The position numbers and the translations under genes were made by a program. 64,000 nucleotides of DNA, taken from Prunus persica. Its lineage: Eukaryota > Streptophyta > Magnoliopsida > Rosales > Rosaceae. The notes under the pieces were generated by a model. It was not told the origin of the DNA and did not search any database. It worked only from the letters and a program-made list of their open reading frames with translations. Shown here piece after piece: positions 1 to 11,564 of the stretch; within the stretch, counting starts at the first letter, position 1; every line of letters begins with the position of its first letter. The stretch is from positions 26,006,042-26,070,041 of the forward strand of contig NC_034009.1 in assembly GCF_000346465.2 (NCBI RefSeq), given 5' to 3'.

Positions 1-2796
1 AGCGATGCCGGCTCTATGCTCCTCATTCTCCTCTCGGGAATAATGACCAAGTCATTATTGGTAACGTATCCTTTTCTTCTGGTCCCTTTGTTTTCTGTCT
101 TTCTGATGTTATTTTTGTTCCCTCCTTGTGTAAACAATTATTATATATCGCCAAATTCACTCGTGATAATCTTGTTAGCCTTACTTTCTTACCTTGGGGT
201 TTTGCTATATCCTATCCCACCGGTCATTGCCTTCACAAATTTCACTGGCTCCAAATTCACTCTTGCCTATTTGTTTGCTTCGTCTTCACTTTGGCATCGT
301 CTTTTAGGTCATCCATCTAATCACGTGCTTCGCATGTTGGCATCCAGTACTCCTTTCTGGTCGTCTTTTAATTTCTCTTGTAATCATTGTGCATTGGCCA
401 AGTCCACACGTCTTTCGTTTTCCTCTTATGAACATTGTTATAGTGCACCATTTAATTTACTCTAATGTATGGATGTCTCATGTTGCCTATGTGTTTGGCT
501 TTCGTTACTATGTTATTTACTAATAATTTTTACCCGTTACTCATGAATCTTCCCTATGTGGCATAAATCCGAAGTTTTTACTCCTTTTAAAAACTTTGTT
601 GCGTTTATTGAAACCCAATTTTTTCTCTCTATTCAACAGTTTCAGAGTGATGGGGGAGGAGAATTTAATATTACTCTATTTCGTCAATTTTGTGCTAAAA
701 AATCTATTCATTACCTTTTTTCTTGCCCTCATACCCACCAACATAATGGTCTTGCAAAACGCAAGCATCGTCATAAATATGAAATGGGTCACACTCTACT
801 TCTCATAGCCAATCTTCCTCATTATTTATGGGCTGAAACTTTTTGTATAGCCGTGTATTTGATCAACCGTTTTCCTACCCCGATACTCCAATGGATTTCC
901 CCTTACCAAAAATTATTTGGCAAAATTCCTGATTATTCAGTCCTTCACATTTCGGGTGTGTATGTTATCATTTTCTAGGTGATTATACTACTAACAAGCT
1001 TCCACCTAGTTTTCTTGCTTATGTTTTTCTTGGTTACAGTGATCACCATCATGGTTATCAGTGCCTTCACCCTTCTATAGACCAAGTTTACATTTCCCAA
1101 CATGTTAAATTTAATGAAGTTGAGTTCCTATATGCTGATCATGTCCTTTATGGTTCATCTGCTCTTTCAGACATGGCTTTCATCCCGCTGCAGAATCTTG
1201 GGCTTACTCATGAGCCTTTTCTTGAGATTCCTTTAGGCACAACATCGAACTCTGATCTGGGTGCCGAGTCCCAACATGACATACATGCACCCTTATTGGC
1301 CCTTCAACCAAGCAGGCCCTCTATTCATGCAGAACCAAATTCATCTCCCTCCACCAATCGTCCTGCCATCAATGCTCTTGTTCCATCATCTATTGAGCCC
1401 ATCGCCCCTACCAACACCATTTAGGCTCGTTCTAAATCTAGTATTTTTAAGCCTAAGATACAAAATTATTTTGCTACTAAGCACCTGCTTCCTCTTGCCT
1501 TCACAGCTATGTTGGACTGATATGGAACCTACGTGCTACACTCAAGCCTCTCGATCTCCTCATTGGCAACAAGCTATGGTTGAAGAGTTTAATTCCCTTA
1601 TTAAGCAAGGCAATTGGACTTTGGTTCCACCTCCACCCCAAGTTAACACAGTTGGATGTAAATGGGTTTTCAAAATCAAACGTCATTCTGATGGTCGTAT
1701 TGATCATTATAAAGCACGTCTAGTAACTAAGGGTTATCATCAACAAGCAGGACTTGATTATTCTAACACCTTTAGTCCTATTGTGAAACCGACTACCATT
1801 CACATTATTTTCAATCTCGTTGTTTCTCTTGGTTGGCCACTGTGTCAATTGGATGTTAAAATGTCTTTCTTTATGATGCTCTCTCTTAGGAAGTCTATAT
1901 GTCTCAACCACTCCTTCTCACCCTCACCATATATATCGACTTCATAAAGCAATCTATGGTTTAAAACAAGCACTTTATGCCTGGTTCCAACGGTGCAGTT
2001 CCTTTCTCCTAGCCTATGGTTTTTCCCAGAGCAAATCTGATGCCTCCCTCTTCATTTTTCATACTGAGACGCACACCATATTTCTAATGTTATATGTGGA
2101 TGACATTGTTCTTACTGATAGCCATCCCTCTCATCTACAGTCCTTTATTCACACATTGGGTACATAATTTGAGATGAAAGATCTTGGTAGGCTATGTTAC
2201 TTTCTGGGTGTTGAGGTTGCCTATGGCTCTTGTGCTCTTCATCTTACTCAGACAAAGTACACCATTGATATCCAGCAGAGTGCTAATATGCTTGATTGCA
2301 AACCATGTTTTCCTCCCATTGCTTCCAAGATAGGTCTTTCTCGTGACGTTGGCCCACGTCTTTTTGACCCCTCTATTTATTGTCAGTTCGTTGGTGCTCT
2401 TCAGTATTTTAACCTCACGCGACCGGATATTTCCTTTGCAGTTTAGTTTGTCTCTCAATTCATGGCGGATCCTCGCTCCCCTCACATAGATGCTGTCAAA
2501 CGTATCTTACGCTATCTCAAAGGAACTGTTGGTTTTGATCTTCCACTTCGTCATGCACCCCTCTCCTCTTCGCTCCATGTCTACTCTAATGTTGATTGGG
2601 CTAATTGTGCCTTGATACTCAATGTTCCACTAAAGGCTATTGTGTTTTCTTTGGTCCCAATATGATTTCCTGGAGTGCAAAGAAACAACGTACTGTGTCT
2701 CGTTCAAGTGCTAAGGCTGAATATCGCACTTTTGCCTATGCATGTGCCGACTTTATTTGGATTCAAAGGTTACTTCGTGAATTACGGTTTCCTCTA
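1..2796 (+). pseudogene. Decayed Ty1/copia pol, 5' part
   Basis: Remnant of a plus-strand copia polyprotein whose 5' end lies outside the window. In order I can see a GAG-pre-integrase stretch (LWHRLLGHPSNHV near 289, then a C..C pair), an integrase core (QSDGGGEF near 643, HQHNGLAKRKHRH near 740), reverse transcriptase (GCKWVFKIKRH near 1655, the YVDD box near 2095) and the start of RNase H ([12 protein letters not shown] near 2700). The reading frame is broken many times; for example a Trp position in the integrase is TGA near 547. The RNase H is cut at 2796 by the nested copia and resumes at 7742. No function is expected from this copy. Confidence 0.85.
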
Positions 2797-3002
2797 TGAT
2801 AAATTGATATCTTTGTATGTATCTTAACTTCATACAGAAACAGGAATTATATACATGAACGGAGCAGCTATTCTAGGTAAGGAATTATATACATACAAGG
2901 AATAGCTATTCTAGGTAAATAGATAGTGATTATATAATAATTACATCCAGTTCCTACAATCTCTCAATAACAGATCATTGACTTATTTTCTTTCCTTTAA
3001 CA
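2797..3002 (-). repeat. Nested copia 3' LTR
   Basis: Begins TGATAAATTG and ends TTTAACA on the plus strand. It differs from the other LTR by four substitutions and one single-base indel, which points to a fairly recent insertion. Confidence 0.93.
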
Positions 3003-3102
3003 CTTCCCCTCAAGTTGGAATGTGGATATTGATGACACCCAACTTGCCAAGAAGTGAACTGAAGGCAGGTGCCCTTAATGGTTTGGTAAGCAAGTCAGCT
3101 AT

Positions 3103-6100
3103 CTATTCTCCTGTTTGCACATATCCAGTCTTGATCTCACCTCTTTCTATTCTTTCACGAACAGTGTGACAATCGAGCTCAATGTGTTTGGTTCGTTCGT
3201 AGTACACTGGATTCGCTGCAATGTATAAGGCCGCTTGATTGTCGCAAAACAACTTTGCAGGTTCAGAATGTGCAACATGCAGATCCTGCAACAGATATCT
3301 TAGCCAAGTGAGTTCACATGTAGCTACAGCCATTGAACGATATTCAGCTTCGGCAGATGATCGTGATATTGTAACCTGTTTCTTGCTTTTCCAAGACACT
3401 AGTGCATTACCAAGGAAGATGCAATATCCAGTGACTGATCAGCGTGTGATTGGACATCGAGCCCAATCTGCATCACAATAACCAATTAATTTTAACTTGT
3501 TCTCTGCAGGGAATAACAACCCTTGACCTGGAGCTTCTTTAAGGTAGTGAAGAAGACGATATGCAGCATCAAAATATTGGCGTTTAGGCTCTTGCATAAA
3601 CTAACTGAGGGTGTTGACTGCATAAGTGATTTCTGGCCTGGTAATTGTGAGATAGATTAGCTTGCCAACTAACCAGTGATACCGAGTAGGGTCTTTGAGC
3701 AGTTCACCTGTAGGAGATAATATCAAATCCGGATCCATGAGAACCTTGGCTGGTTTAGCTCCAAGTAGTCCAGCTTCTTCCAAAATGTCAAGAGTATACT
3801 TGCGTTGACAAATAGAGATCCCAGTTTTTGATCGTGCCACCTCAACACGAAGAAAATATTTTAAGGATCCGAGATCTTTGATTCGGAATTGACTACCAAG
3901 AAAGTGCTTTAGTTTATAGATTGCCTTTTCATCATTACCTGTGATTATCATATCATCCACATAAAAGCAATATAATAGTTAGGGAACTTCCCTATACATG
4001 TGTGAACAAAGAGTAATCGGACCGAGATTGCTTGAAACCAATGCCACAAATAGCAGATGAAAACTTGCGAAACCAACTTCGTGGAGCTTGTTTTAGTCTG
4101 TATAAGGACTTGTGAAGTCGACATACAACATGCTCCCCCTGTTGACGAGAACCAGGTGGGGGTAACATGTAAACCTCCTCTTGGAGGTCGCCATGGAGAA
4201 AGGCGTTATGGACATCCATTTGATGTAGAGGCCAATGGTGAGCTGCAGCAATAGACAGTAAGCAGCGGACAGTGATCAATTTTGCAACAGGAACAAAGGT
4301 GTCGGTGAAGTCAATACCTTCGTATTGATTGAACCCTTTGGCAACAAGACGGGCCTTGTAACGGTCAACTGTGCTATCCGAGTTGTATTTGATTCTAAAG
4401 ATCCACTTGCAGCCAATTGGGCAATGGCCGGGAGGCAGAGAGACCAAAGACCGGGTGTGGTTGGCTTCAAGGGCTTACAACTCAGAGTGCATCGCAGCAA
4501 CCCATTTGGGGTCCTGACAGGCCTGTGCATATGAAGAGGGCTCGACCAACCGAGAGATATTACGTACAAAATTCCGATATGTAGGAGATAAGCCAGAGTA
4601 AGAGACATACCGATGAAGGGGATACCGGGTGCCAGACATGGAGGAAGAGACGACCCCAGGTGTGAGCAAGGCCATGTGATGGGCTTGATAGTCCTGAAAA
4701 TGGGAAGGAGGGCATTTGACACGTTCAAACAGACGAGGTAAATGGGGTGGGTCGGTAGGGGTGAGATGGACTGGTAGATCCAAGGAGGTCGACGACAGTG
4801 GTGGAGCAAGGGAGGTCGACGGTATGGGTGGATCAAGGGAGGTGGACGGTGGGCCAAGCAAAGTCAGAGGAGAACTAAAGCCGCCATCGATGGGAGAGAG
4901 AGAAGGCATGGAGAGTGATGAGGTCGAAGGGAAATAGGGGCCTGAAAGGGGAGTAAGAGAGGGAAGTTAGGCAGGGTTTGCTTGGGCCGGATCTGCTGAA
5001 GGAGAGGTTGTTACGGGTGGGTCAGCTTAGGCCGGGTGTGATATAAGAGAGGTGGGCAAAGAAATATCTGAAGTGGAAGGAGGAATAGGAAGAGTGGGCA
5101 TGTCAGGTTGATGTGCAGGGGGATGATCAGACAAAGGAAATATGTGTTCATGAAAAACAACATCCCGAGAGACAAAAAATTTCTTTGTGTCAAGGTCAAA
5201 GACGCGATAGCCTTTCTGACCAAGAGGATAACCAAGAAAAAGACAACGACGAGCCCAAGTGTCAAACTTGTGAGTAGGTGTAAGGTTAGTGGCATAACAA
5301 AGACACCCAAAACTCGGAGGTGAGAATAATGAGGGGAAGTCCCATGTAAGAGCTCATAAGGGGTGTGATGAGAGAGTAAGGGGGTAGGAAGCCGATTGAT
5401 GAGGTAACACGCAGTTTGAAGGCTATCTCCCCAAAAGTGTGAGGGTAAGTTGGCTTGGAAACGAAGGGCTCGACCAATGGTCAAAAGATGGCGATGTTTG
5501 CGTTCAACGACCCCATTTTGTTGAGGGGTATATGTGCAAGAATGTTGAAAATTAATGCCATGAGTGAGGAAGAAGGAGCGCATTGATAGGAATTCACCAC
5601 CATTGTCAGAACGAAGGGTTTTAATGCAACGATTAAATTGAGTTTTAACCCAAGAAAAAAATGATTGCAATATGGTTTGTGTATCAGATTTAAAATTCAG
5701 AAGATGAACCCATGTGAAACGAGTGAAATCATCAACAATCGTCAAAAAATAACGTGCCCCAGAATGGGTACGGGTGTTGTGAGGTCCCCAAATATCACAA
5801 TGAATAAGATCAAAAGGTGCAACTGTAGAAAGGTAATCTAGTTTGTTTAGCCAAAGGGAAAACATCACAAATATGCTGGGAATTAAACATTATTTCGGGA
5901 ATAGTCTTGGATAAATAGTGAAGGGGTGCAGGGGACGGATGTCCAAGACGTTGATGCCAAAGATTTGAGATACGACGAACATGACTCGCTAGGTGAGGAT
6001 TTTGGGTAGGCATGAGGTAGTAAAGCCCATCAAAATGCTTACCCAGGCCAATCATCTTCTTCGTATCCACGTCTTGCACAACACAAAAATCCGGAGAAAA

Positions 6101-7445
6101 AAATTACAATACATCGTAGAGCTCGAGTTAATTTACTAACAGATAACAAGTTGACATGAAATTTTGGGACATGTAAAACTCCATCAAGAGACAAATCGGA
6201 GGATAATTTAATAGACCCAATGTTGCATATTGCTGCCTGTTCTCCGTTGGGTAAACCAACAAATTCATGATGCGTTGCGGTGTGATTATGTGTAAGAGAC
6301 AAATGAGAAATGTGATCCGTTGCTCCGCTATCTACAATCCAGTATAACGTGGAATGTGGATCATGTTGTGCAATATTACAAGTGGGTGTAATGATACCTG
6401 TTGCATGTGCCAGTGGCTGACCGTTACCCTTTTTATTGCGAAGCATGGCAATAAGTTCGTTGTACTCCTCCATGGTGAAGGTTGGGCCATCAGCAGTGGT
6501 TGTCTTGGCAGTGTCAGTATGTTTGGCTGGTGACTGATGAATTTCAACATTGTGAACTGTTGGGCTGTAACGTTGGTTCCTAGGCTTGACATTTTTTCCA
6601 TGCCATTTATGGCCCACAGGGAAACCGATGATGAAATAGTAGCGTTCTTTCGTATGTCCATCTCCATCGCAATATGTGCACTTCAGGGATTTACGGGGTT
6701 GTGAAGATCCAGCCACCGAGGAACGACTGATTTGCATTGCATGGGGAGTGATCAGACTATCATTCCGGCTGGTCACCTCAACCTGGCGCTCATGCTGAAG
6801 AACCAGACCGTGAACCTTGCGCGTATCAGGAAAGGGATTCATCATCAGAATCGATCCTCGAACTGTAGAGTAGGTGTCGTTCAAGCCCATCAAGAACTGC
6901 ATCACTCTCTCTTTTTCTTCTCTCTCGGTAAGGTTCTTCATCCCTTCACAGTTACAGGAAAAAGGCTCTTGGTATGAGGCTAACTCATCCCAAAGAGCTT
7001 TCAATTTCGTGTAATATATGGAGATTGATTGTTGTCCTTGTCGACACTCGACAATTTCTTGTCGAATCTGATAAATTCTGGAGTCATTGCTCTGTGAAAA
7101 TCGATCTCGAAGATCAGTCCAAATAGCAGCCGCTGTTTTAGCGTAGAGAACACTGCTAGCTATGTCAGGATGTAGGGAGTGCAAGATCCATGACAAAACC
7201 ATATCAATGCAGCACTGCCATAGTGGGAATTTTGAGTCATCAGATGATGGTGTCTTGACAGATCCATCAACCAATCCAAGCTTGTTCTTGGCGCTGAGGC
7301 TGAGATGCATAGATCTGCTCCATCGGCCATAGTTGTGGCCTTCAAGCTTGAAGTTAACTAGGGAGAGTCCAGGTGTGTCGGAGTTGTGTAAAGAGAGTGG
7401 ATCGGAGAAGGTGTCTGTCGGCTTTGTGGTATTTGATTCACCCAT
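3103..7445 (-). pseudogene. Nested copia gag-pol, broken
   Basis: Gag starts at 7445 (MGESNTTKPTD). The gag zinc-knuckle region reads CTYCDGDGHTKERYY, with Tyr where the last Cys is expected. The aspartic protease has VDSGATDH near 6320. A GAG-pre-integrase segment (LWHQRLGHPS) lies at 5810-6079 and the integrase (LRSDNGGEF, TPQQNGVVERKHRH) at 5011-5868. The RT is split between 3992-4909 ([26 protein letters not shown]) and 3601-3960 (YVDDMIITGND near the start). RNase H is at 3103-3399 ([21 protein letters not shown]). Stops or frameshifts separate these blocks. Domain order PR-INT-RT-RH is the copia order. Confidence 0.88.
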
Positions 7446-7536
7446 GGTTGCTGTGTTTCAATGGTGTTTGATATATGTGTTTGGGTTTGTAGCGGAAGGT
7501 GTTTGTGCTTCAGAGTTGTCTAGAGCTCTGATACCA

Positions 7537-7741
7537 TGATAAATTGATATCTTTGTATGTATCTTAACTTCATATAGAAACAGGAATTATATACATGAAC
7601 GAAGCAGCTATTCTAGGTAAGGAATTATATACATACAAGGAATAGCTATTCTAGGTAAATAGATACTGATTATATAATAATTACATCCAGTTCCTACAAT
7701 CTCTCAATAACAGATCATTGACTTATTTTCATTCCTTAACA
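7537..7741 (-). repeat. Nested copia 5' LTR
   Basis: Partner of 2797-3002. It is followed on its inner side by the primer-binding site and on its outer side by CTCTC, then by resumption of the older copia RNase H reading frame. Confidence 0.93.
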
Positions 7742-8005
7742 CTCTCCATCTTCCCGTCTTTCTTTACTGTGACAATTTGAGTACAAAATACATGGCGGCG
7801 AATCCCCTTTTTCATGCTCGCACTAAACATATTGTCCTAGATTACACTTTGTTCGAGAGCGCATTGCCTCTTACAGTCATCGCGTTCAGTTTTTACTTTC
7901 CATTGTTCAACTTGTTAATGTCTTCGCGAAGGGTTTGTCCAAGGATCAATTACGTCTCTTGTCCAACAAACTTGTCTCGTCACCCGAGTCAAGTTTGCGG
8001 GGGAG
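7742..8005 (+). pseudogene. Older copia RNase H tail
   Basis: Continues the plus-strand copia after the nested insertion. Readable pieces include YMAANPLFHARTKHI near 7785 and GLSKDQLRLLSNKLV near 7933, typical of the copia RNase H C terminus. It ends in a purine tract (GTTTGCGGGGGAG, 7993-8005), the expected polypurine tract before a 3' LTR. Confidence 0.8.
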
Positions 8006-8190
8006 TGTTAATAAGGTTCCCTAAAGATACAACACCCAACAACTTTTCCTCAAAGACCTGCCATAATTCACTCGTGTTTACATTGTAAAAGTAGATTCCT
8101 CATCATTAGCAGTTATTGCATCTTTGTCAATATATATGTTGTAATTCAATACTGGAAATCCATCAATGAGAATTAGTTTCCACAAGATCC
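8006..8190 (+). repeat. Start of older copia 3' LTR
   Basis: TGTTAATAAGG follows directly on the polypurine tract, as expected for the first bases of a 3' LTR. The partner 5' LTR is outside the window, so the right end given here is a guess. Confidence 0.45.
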
Positions 8191-9135
8191 TAATAGCAAT
8201 AGCTATATGTGATAGTAAAGCATAACACAAATAATATTTCCATAAACTTTCCTTTTTAATTTTGGGTTCAATTAGGAAATTAGCTTTCCTTTTATGAATT
8301 ACAGAGCTTCTAAATATTATAGCATGGAACAGGTTGTGGCAGCAAAACCTTATAGTTGAAGGCTATGTAGTACTACGGACACTCCATCAGGTCGAAATGT
8401 GGGGGTGTCAGACACGTGGACACGGCTTGGACACGGGTCAACAGTCAAGACAAGTTTTCGACACAATCAAGACACTTTTGGACCCGGTCAACTGAAGTCA
8501 AGACATGGCAGGGACCATTTTGAAAAATATACAACACAAAAACACATAATTATTGAAAACTATGTTGACATATTTGAAATATTTTTAAAAAGGGGGCTAA
8601 AATTGTAAACAATATTTTTTTTTCTTTGTTCCTTCGTAAGAGCTGATATTTTTGGTTGACTAAGGATATTGATAGCAATTTGGTCGTGAGAGAAGCATCT
8701 TTTTGAGTGGGTAATTCATTCACTTTTTTTCTTTTTTTCTTTTTATTTTATTTATGAAAACTCGATTCTTATTTTATGAAATGGGAAACCGTTTTTCTTA
8801 TTTTGAAGATGATCGATCATATACGAAAAATGTGTAAAATTTGGTTTATTATGAATTATGAATATGTGTAAGTAAATATGTGTATTATTCTTTATTTTGT
8901 TTAGGGAAAGATGAATAATGCTAAGTTAACTCAAATGAATATGAATTTGTATGAATTTGTTTTATGGTATTATGACATTGAAGTATTGAGTATAATTTTT
9001 TTTTATAAATATATATAAGTATATACTATTATAATTTTATTAAGATTTATTATTAGTTTTATTGTTGTGTCCTAATCGTGTTTGTATCCTAATTTTTTGA
9101 GATTTTCGTGTCGCCATGTTGCGTTTTCGTATTCT
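8191..9135. other. Non-coding repeat-like DNA
   Basis: No gene is seen. From about 8399 the words GGACACG, GTGTC and CAAGACA recur, and similar GTGTCC words return at 18856-18875, immediately beyond the gypsy insertion. So the gypsy element landed inside this repeat. The rest is AT-rich. Confidence 0.5.
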
Positions 9136-11517
9136 TGACAGGACCCGATTCAAATTCCGCTTTGGAATCCGAGTCAGACCCTATGCGTGTCCGACACCTG
9201 ACAAATGTCGGGCACAAATGACCTATTTGCCCTTCTATACAAAACACGATTAAATAACAAGGTTGACTTCTACCGAAAAACCGGCAGAGTTTCCCTTGTA
9301 ACTGGCTCAATACCAAAACATTTTCACATGCCAAACAAGTATACATATATACAACCAACTGCCAGGATATGTATATATAAATTCCAACAGTTCAAATGTC
9401 AATCTAGGGCAAAACATCAGAGCGACTACTAAATGTACAAAAGAGTGAATCTGTTGACAAAACAAAATCCTACATCAGAAGAAAGGCACGGAAGATGGGA
9501 AGTGGCCCGGTGGTGGATTCCTGTGCACGTCTACTGCCTGGGGGCGCAAAACAACAATAAGGGTGAGTGGACCCAGAACAAAGCTTAGAAAATAATATAT
9601 GAACATACTAACTCCACTGTAAAAACAGTTATACAAACTAACTTATTTTCTTTATTTCTGAAATCAATGCATGTATATAATTATATACATTTGAAAACAG
9701 TTTAAACTATCACCTAGGTGTACCCTTATTTCCGTCAATTCCTTATATCCGTCAATTCCTTGCATCATCATGGGTGACACATACTCGCAGGTCTCTGTGA
9801 CACGAAGTCAGTCCGAGCCGCAACTCGCAGGATTCAGGGAACCGTAGTCCACCTTTATCCACATTACTCGCTCCACACGAGTTCGAGTACCAAGGAACTC
9901 GTGGGGCAACTGTCAAGCATGCTGACTAAACCGAAGGCAACAAATATAATCCGAAGGCAACATGTCATATCTGGGTACAAGGTGGTTTAAGAAAATATAA
10001 AGTTTCTGAAGAAAATCTGTTGAATAATTAACTTTCCGTAACCTTTAAAATTCTGCTGCCATTTATCTGATAATTAACGAGAATATCTTTTCCTGTATTC
10101 TTTAAAGGAAATTTCACTCGGCAGCATGCAACATAAAATATTTAACAGCCTAAAACAGCTTATAACTGAAACTAAACTGCTTAACTGAAAAGTCAATCCG
10201 GAACCCCACGGGTCCATGACCTCACATTATGATCCAGATGCTGCTAGAAGGTCCAATATATTTAGGACACATGTTCCGAGGGTATTGGTGTCGATCGGAC
10301 GGTCGGATTGATCACAATCCTGTAATCGCATAATTTCTAAACCCTCGCACAAGGGTTCGTGTTTTCGGAGTATCCGGGATTCCGATTCACAATCCGTCGA
10401 ATCCTACACATTTCTAAAATTATCTCGAATGACATATCTAAAATTGATTACGATCCAACGGCTCAACAGTATTGAACTCGATAATCGCACAATATAGAAA
10501 ATCCGTTCGAGGCTCAAACGGTATCCAAATTGAGATCCGCGAATTCCTACGCGCTCGTGACGACCTAAGGATCGCATCAGAACACAGTGTCACTGCGACA
10601 CACTCACCCACGCGCCGCCGCACGCTCCGGCAGTAATGGGTGTCCAAAGCGATAACGCATCGCGGGAAAATCGCAAAACCAAGGCTCCAAACTCCTATCC
10701 TAAGTATAACACCATATTTGGAGCCACTTTTATTCTTGGACCAACCCCAAAAACCGACCGAAAGTGGCCGAACACGGAGGCCGAAAGTCGGCCGAATTTC
10801 AATTTGCAAACTGAGCTAGCTACGGTCAAAATCGATGCAAACCTACCCAACCATCCGCTAGAGCGCGGAAAATAGGTAGAAATCCATACCTTACTCGACA
10901 AATTTAGAGGATAATTGAAGGAGAACGAATGGGTTGAATTTCTGTCAACACCGATCGGTTTTCTTCAATTTTCGACCAGCGCCGGCGGTTCCACGGGCGG
11001 AGAATGGTCCGAAATGATAGAGGAGGTGGCGGCGGTTCAAATGACACCGGTCTCGTCGCCGGCGGTGTCTGTGGCGGCGACGGCGATCGAAGAAAACTCA
11101 CTGTCGGGGGGGGGGGGGGGGGGGGGGGGGGTTTTGGCCCAAAAAAAAAAAAAAAAAAAAAAAAAACGGAATTTTTTTAAAAAACTGATTTTTTCCAATT
11201 ACCCCCTTTCCCCCCCGGAAATTTTAAACCCATTTTTTTCCTTAAAAACCCCATTTCAGCCCCCTTTNNNNNNNNNNNNNNNNNNNNNNNNNNNNNNNNN
11301 NNNNNNNNNNNNNNNNNNNNNNNNNNNNNNNNNNNNNNNNNNNNNNNNNNNNNNNNNNNNNNNNNNNGTCGTCGTGCTCTACACAAAGTGTATGTGAATT
11401 GTCAAATTCCTTTCGGTCAAAAGTCAACTTGAGTTCATAATTTAGTCAAAGGGCAAAATTGTCTTTCCACATAATAAATTACTAATCAAATATGAATTTT
11501 AGGTTTGGGTCATTACA
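9136..11517 (-). repeat. Gypsy 3' LTR (left copy)
   Basis: Begins TGACAGGACCC and ends TCATTACA on the plus strand. It contains two copies of a CCGTCAATTCCTT word near 9735 and CCGAAGGCAACA words near 9930. It lacks about 200 bp that are present in the right LTR and in the related solo LTR at 52901, so this is a deletion here. It is interrupted by the assembly gap. Confidence 0.95.
11107..11367. other. Assembly gap and low-quality sequence
   Basis: A run of G, a run of A and then sequence in which nearly every base is stretched into homopolymers lead into exactly 100 N (11268-11367). The equivalent part of the right LTR is a G run followed by a long GA array, so this is probably a failed read through that array and not real sequence. 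Confidence 0.85.
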
Positions 11518-11564
11518 ACCTACCCGCCTTATACAAATTTCGTCCTCGAAATTTATGCACCTGT

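Larger units (their letters stand above)
2797..7741 (-). mobile_element. Nested Ty1/copia retrotransposon
   Basis: Complete-length copia element in minus orientation, inserted in the RNase H of the older plus-strand copia. It has LTRs of 206 and 205 bp. A primer-binding site matching the initiator Met-tRNA type (TGGTATCAGAGC on the minus strand, 7525-7536) abuts the right LTR. A polypurine tract lies at 3003-3014. The flanks are CTCTA (2792-2796) and CTCTC (7742-7746), a 4 of 5 match consistent with a target-site duplication. The coding region carries several stops, so the copy is probably not autonomous today. The short LTRs and 4.9 kb length fit the Ale/Retrofit-like copias, which is an inference. 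Confidence 0.93.

Noticed and set aside
3239..5477. Several plus-strand ORFs of 65-81 codons opposite the nested copia
   Set aside because: They are reverse-strand shadows of conserved copia domains and show no independent features.
8399..8608. Plus-strand ORF starting MGVSDTWTRLGHG
   Set aside because: Composed of repeated GGACACG words and interrupted repeat DNA; looks like repeat sequence, not a gene.
10915..11397. ORF with Gly and Lys runs across the N gap
   Set aside because: It crosses low-quality homopolymer sequence and 100 N; it is not a real protein.
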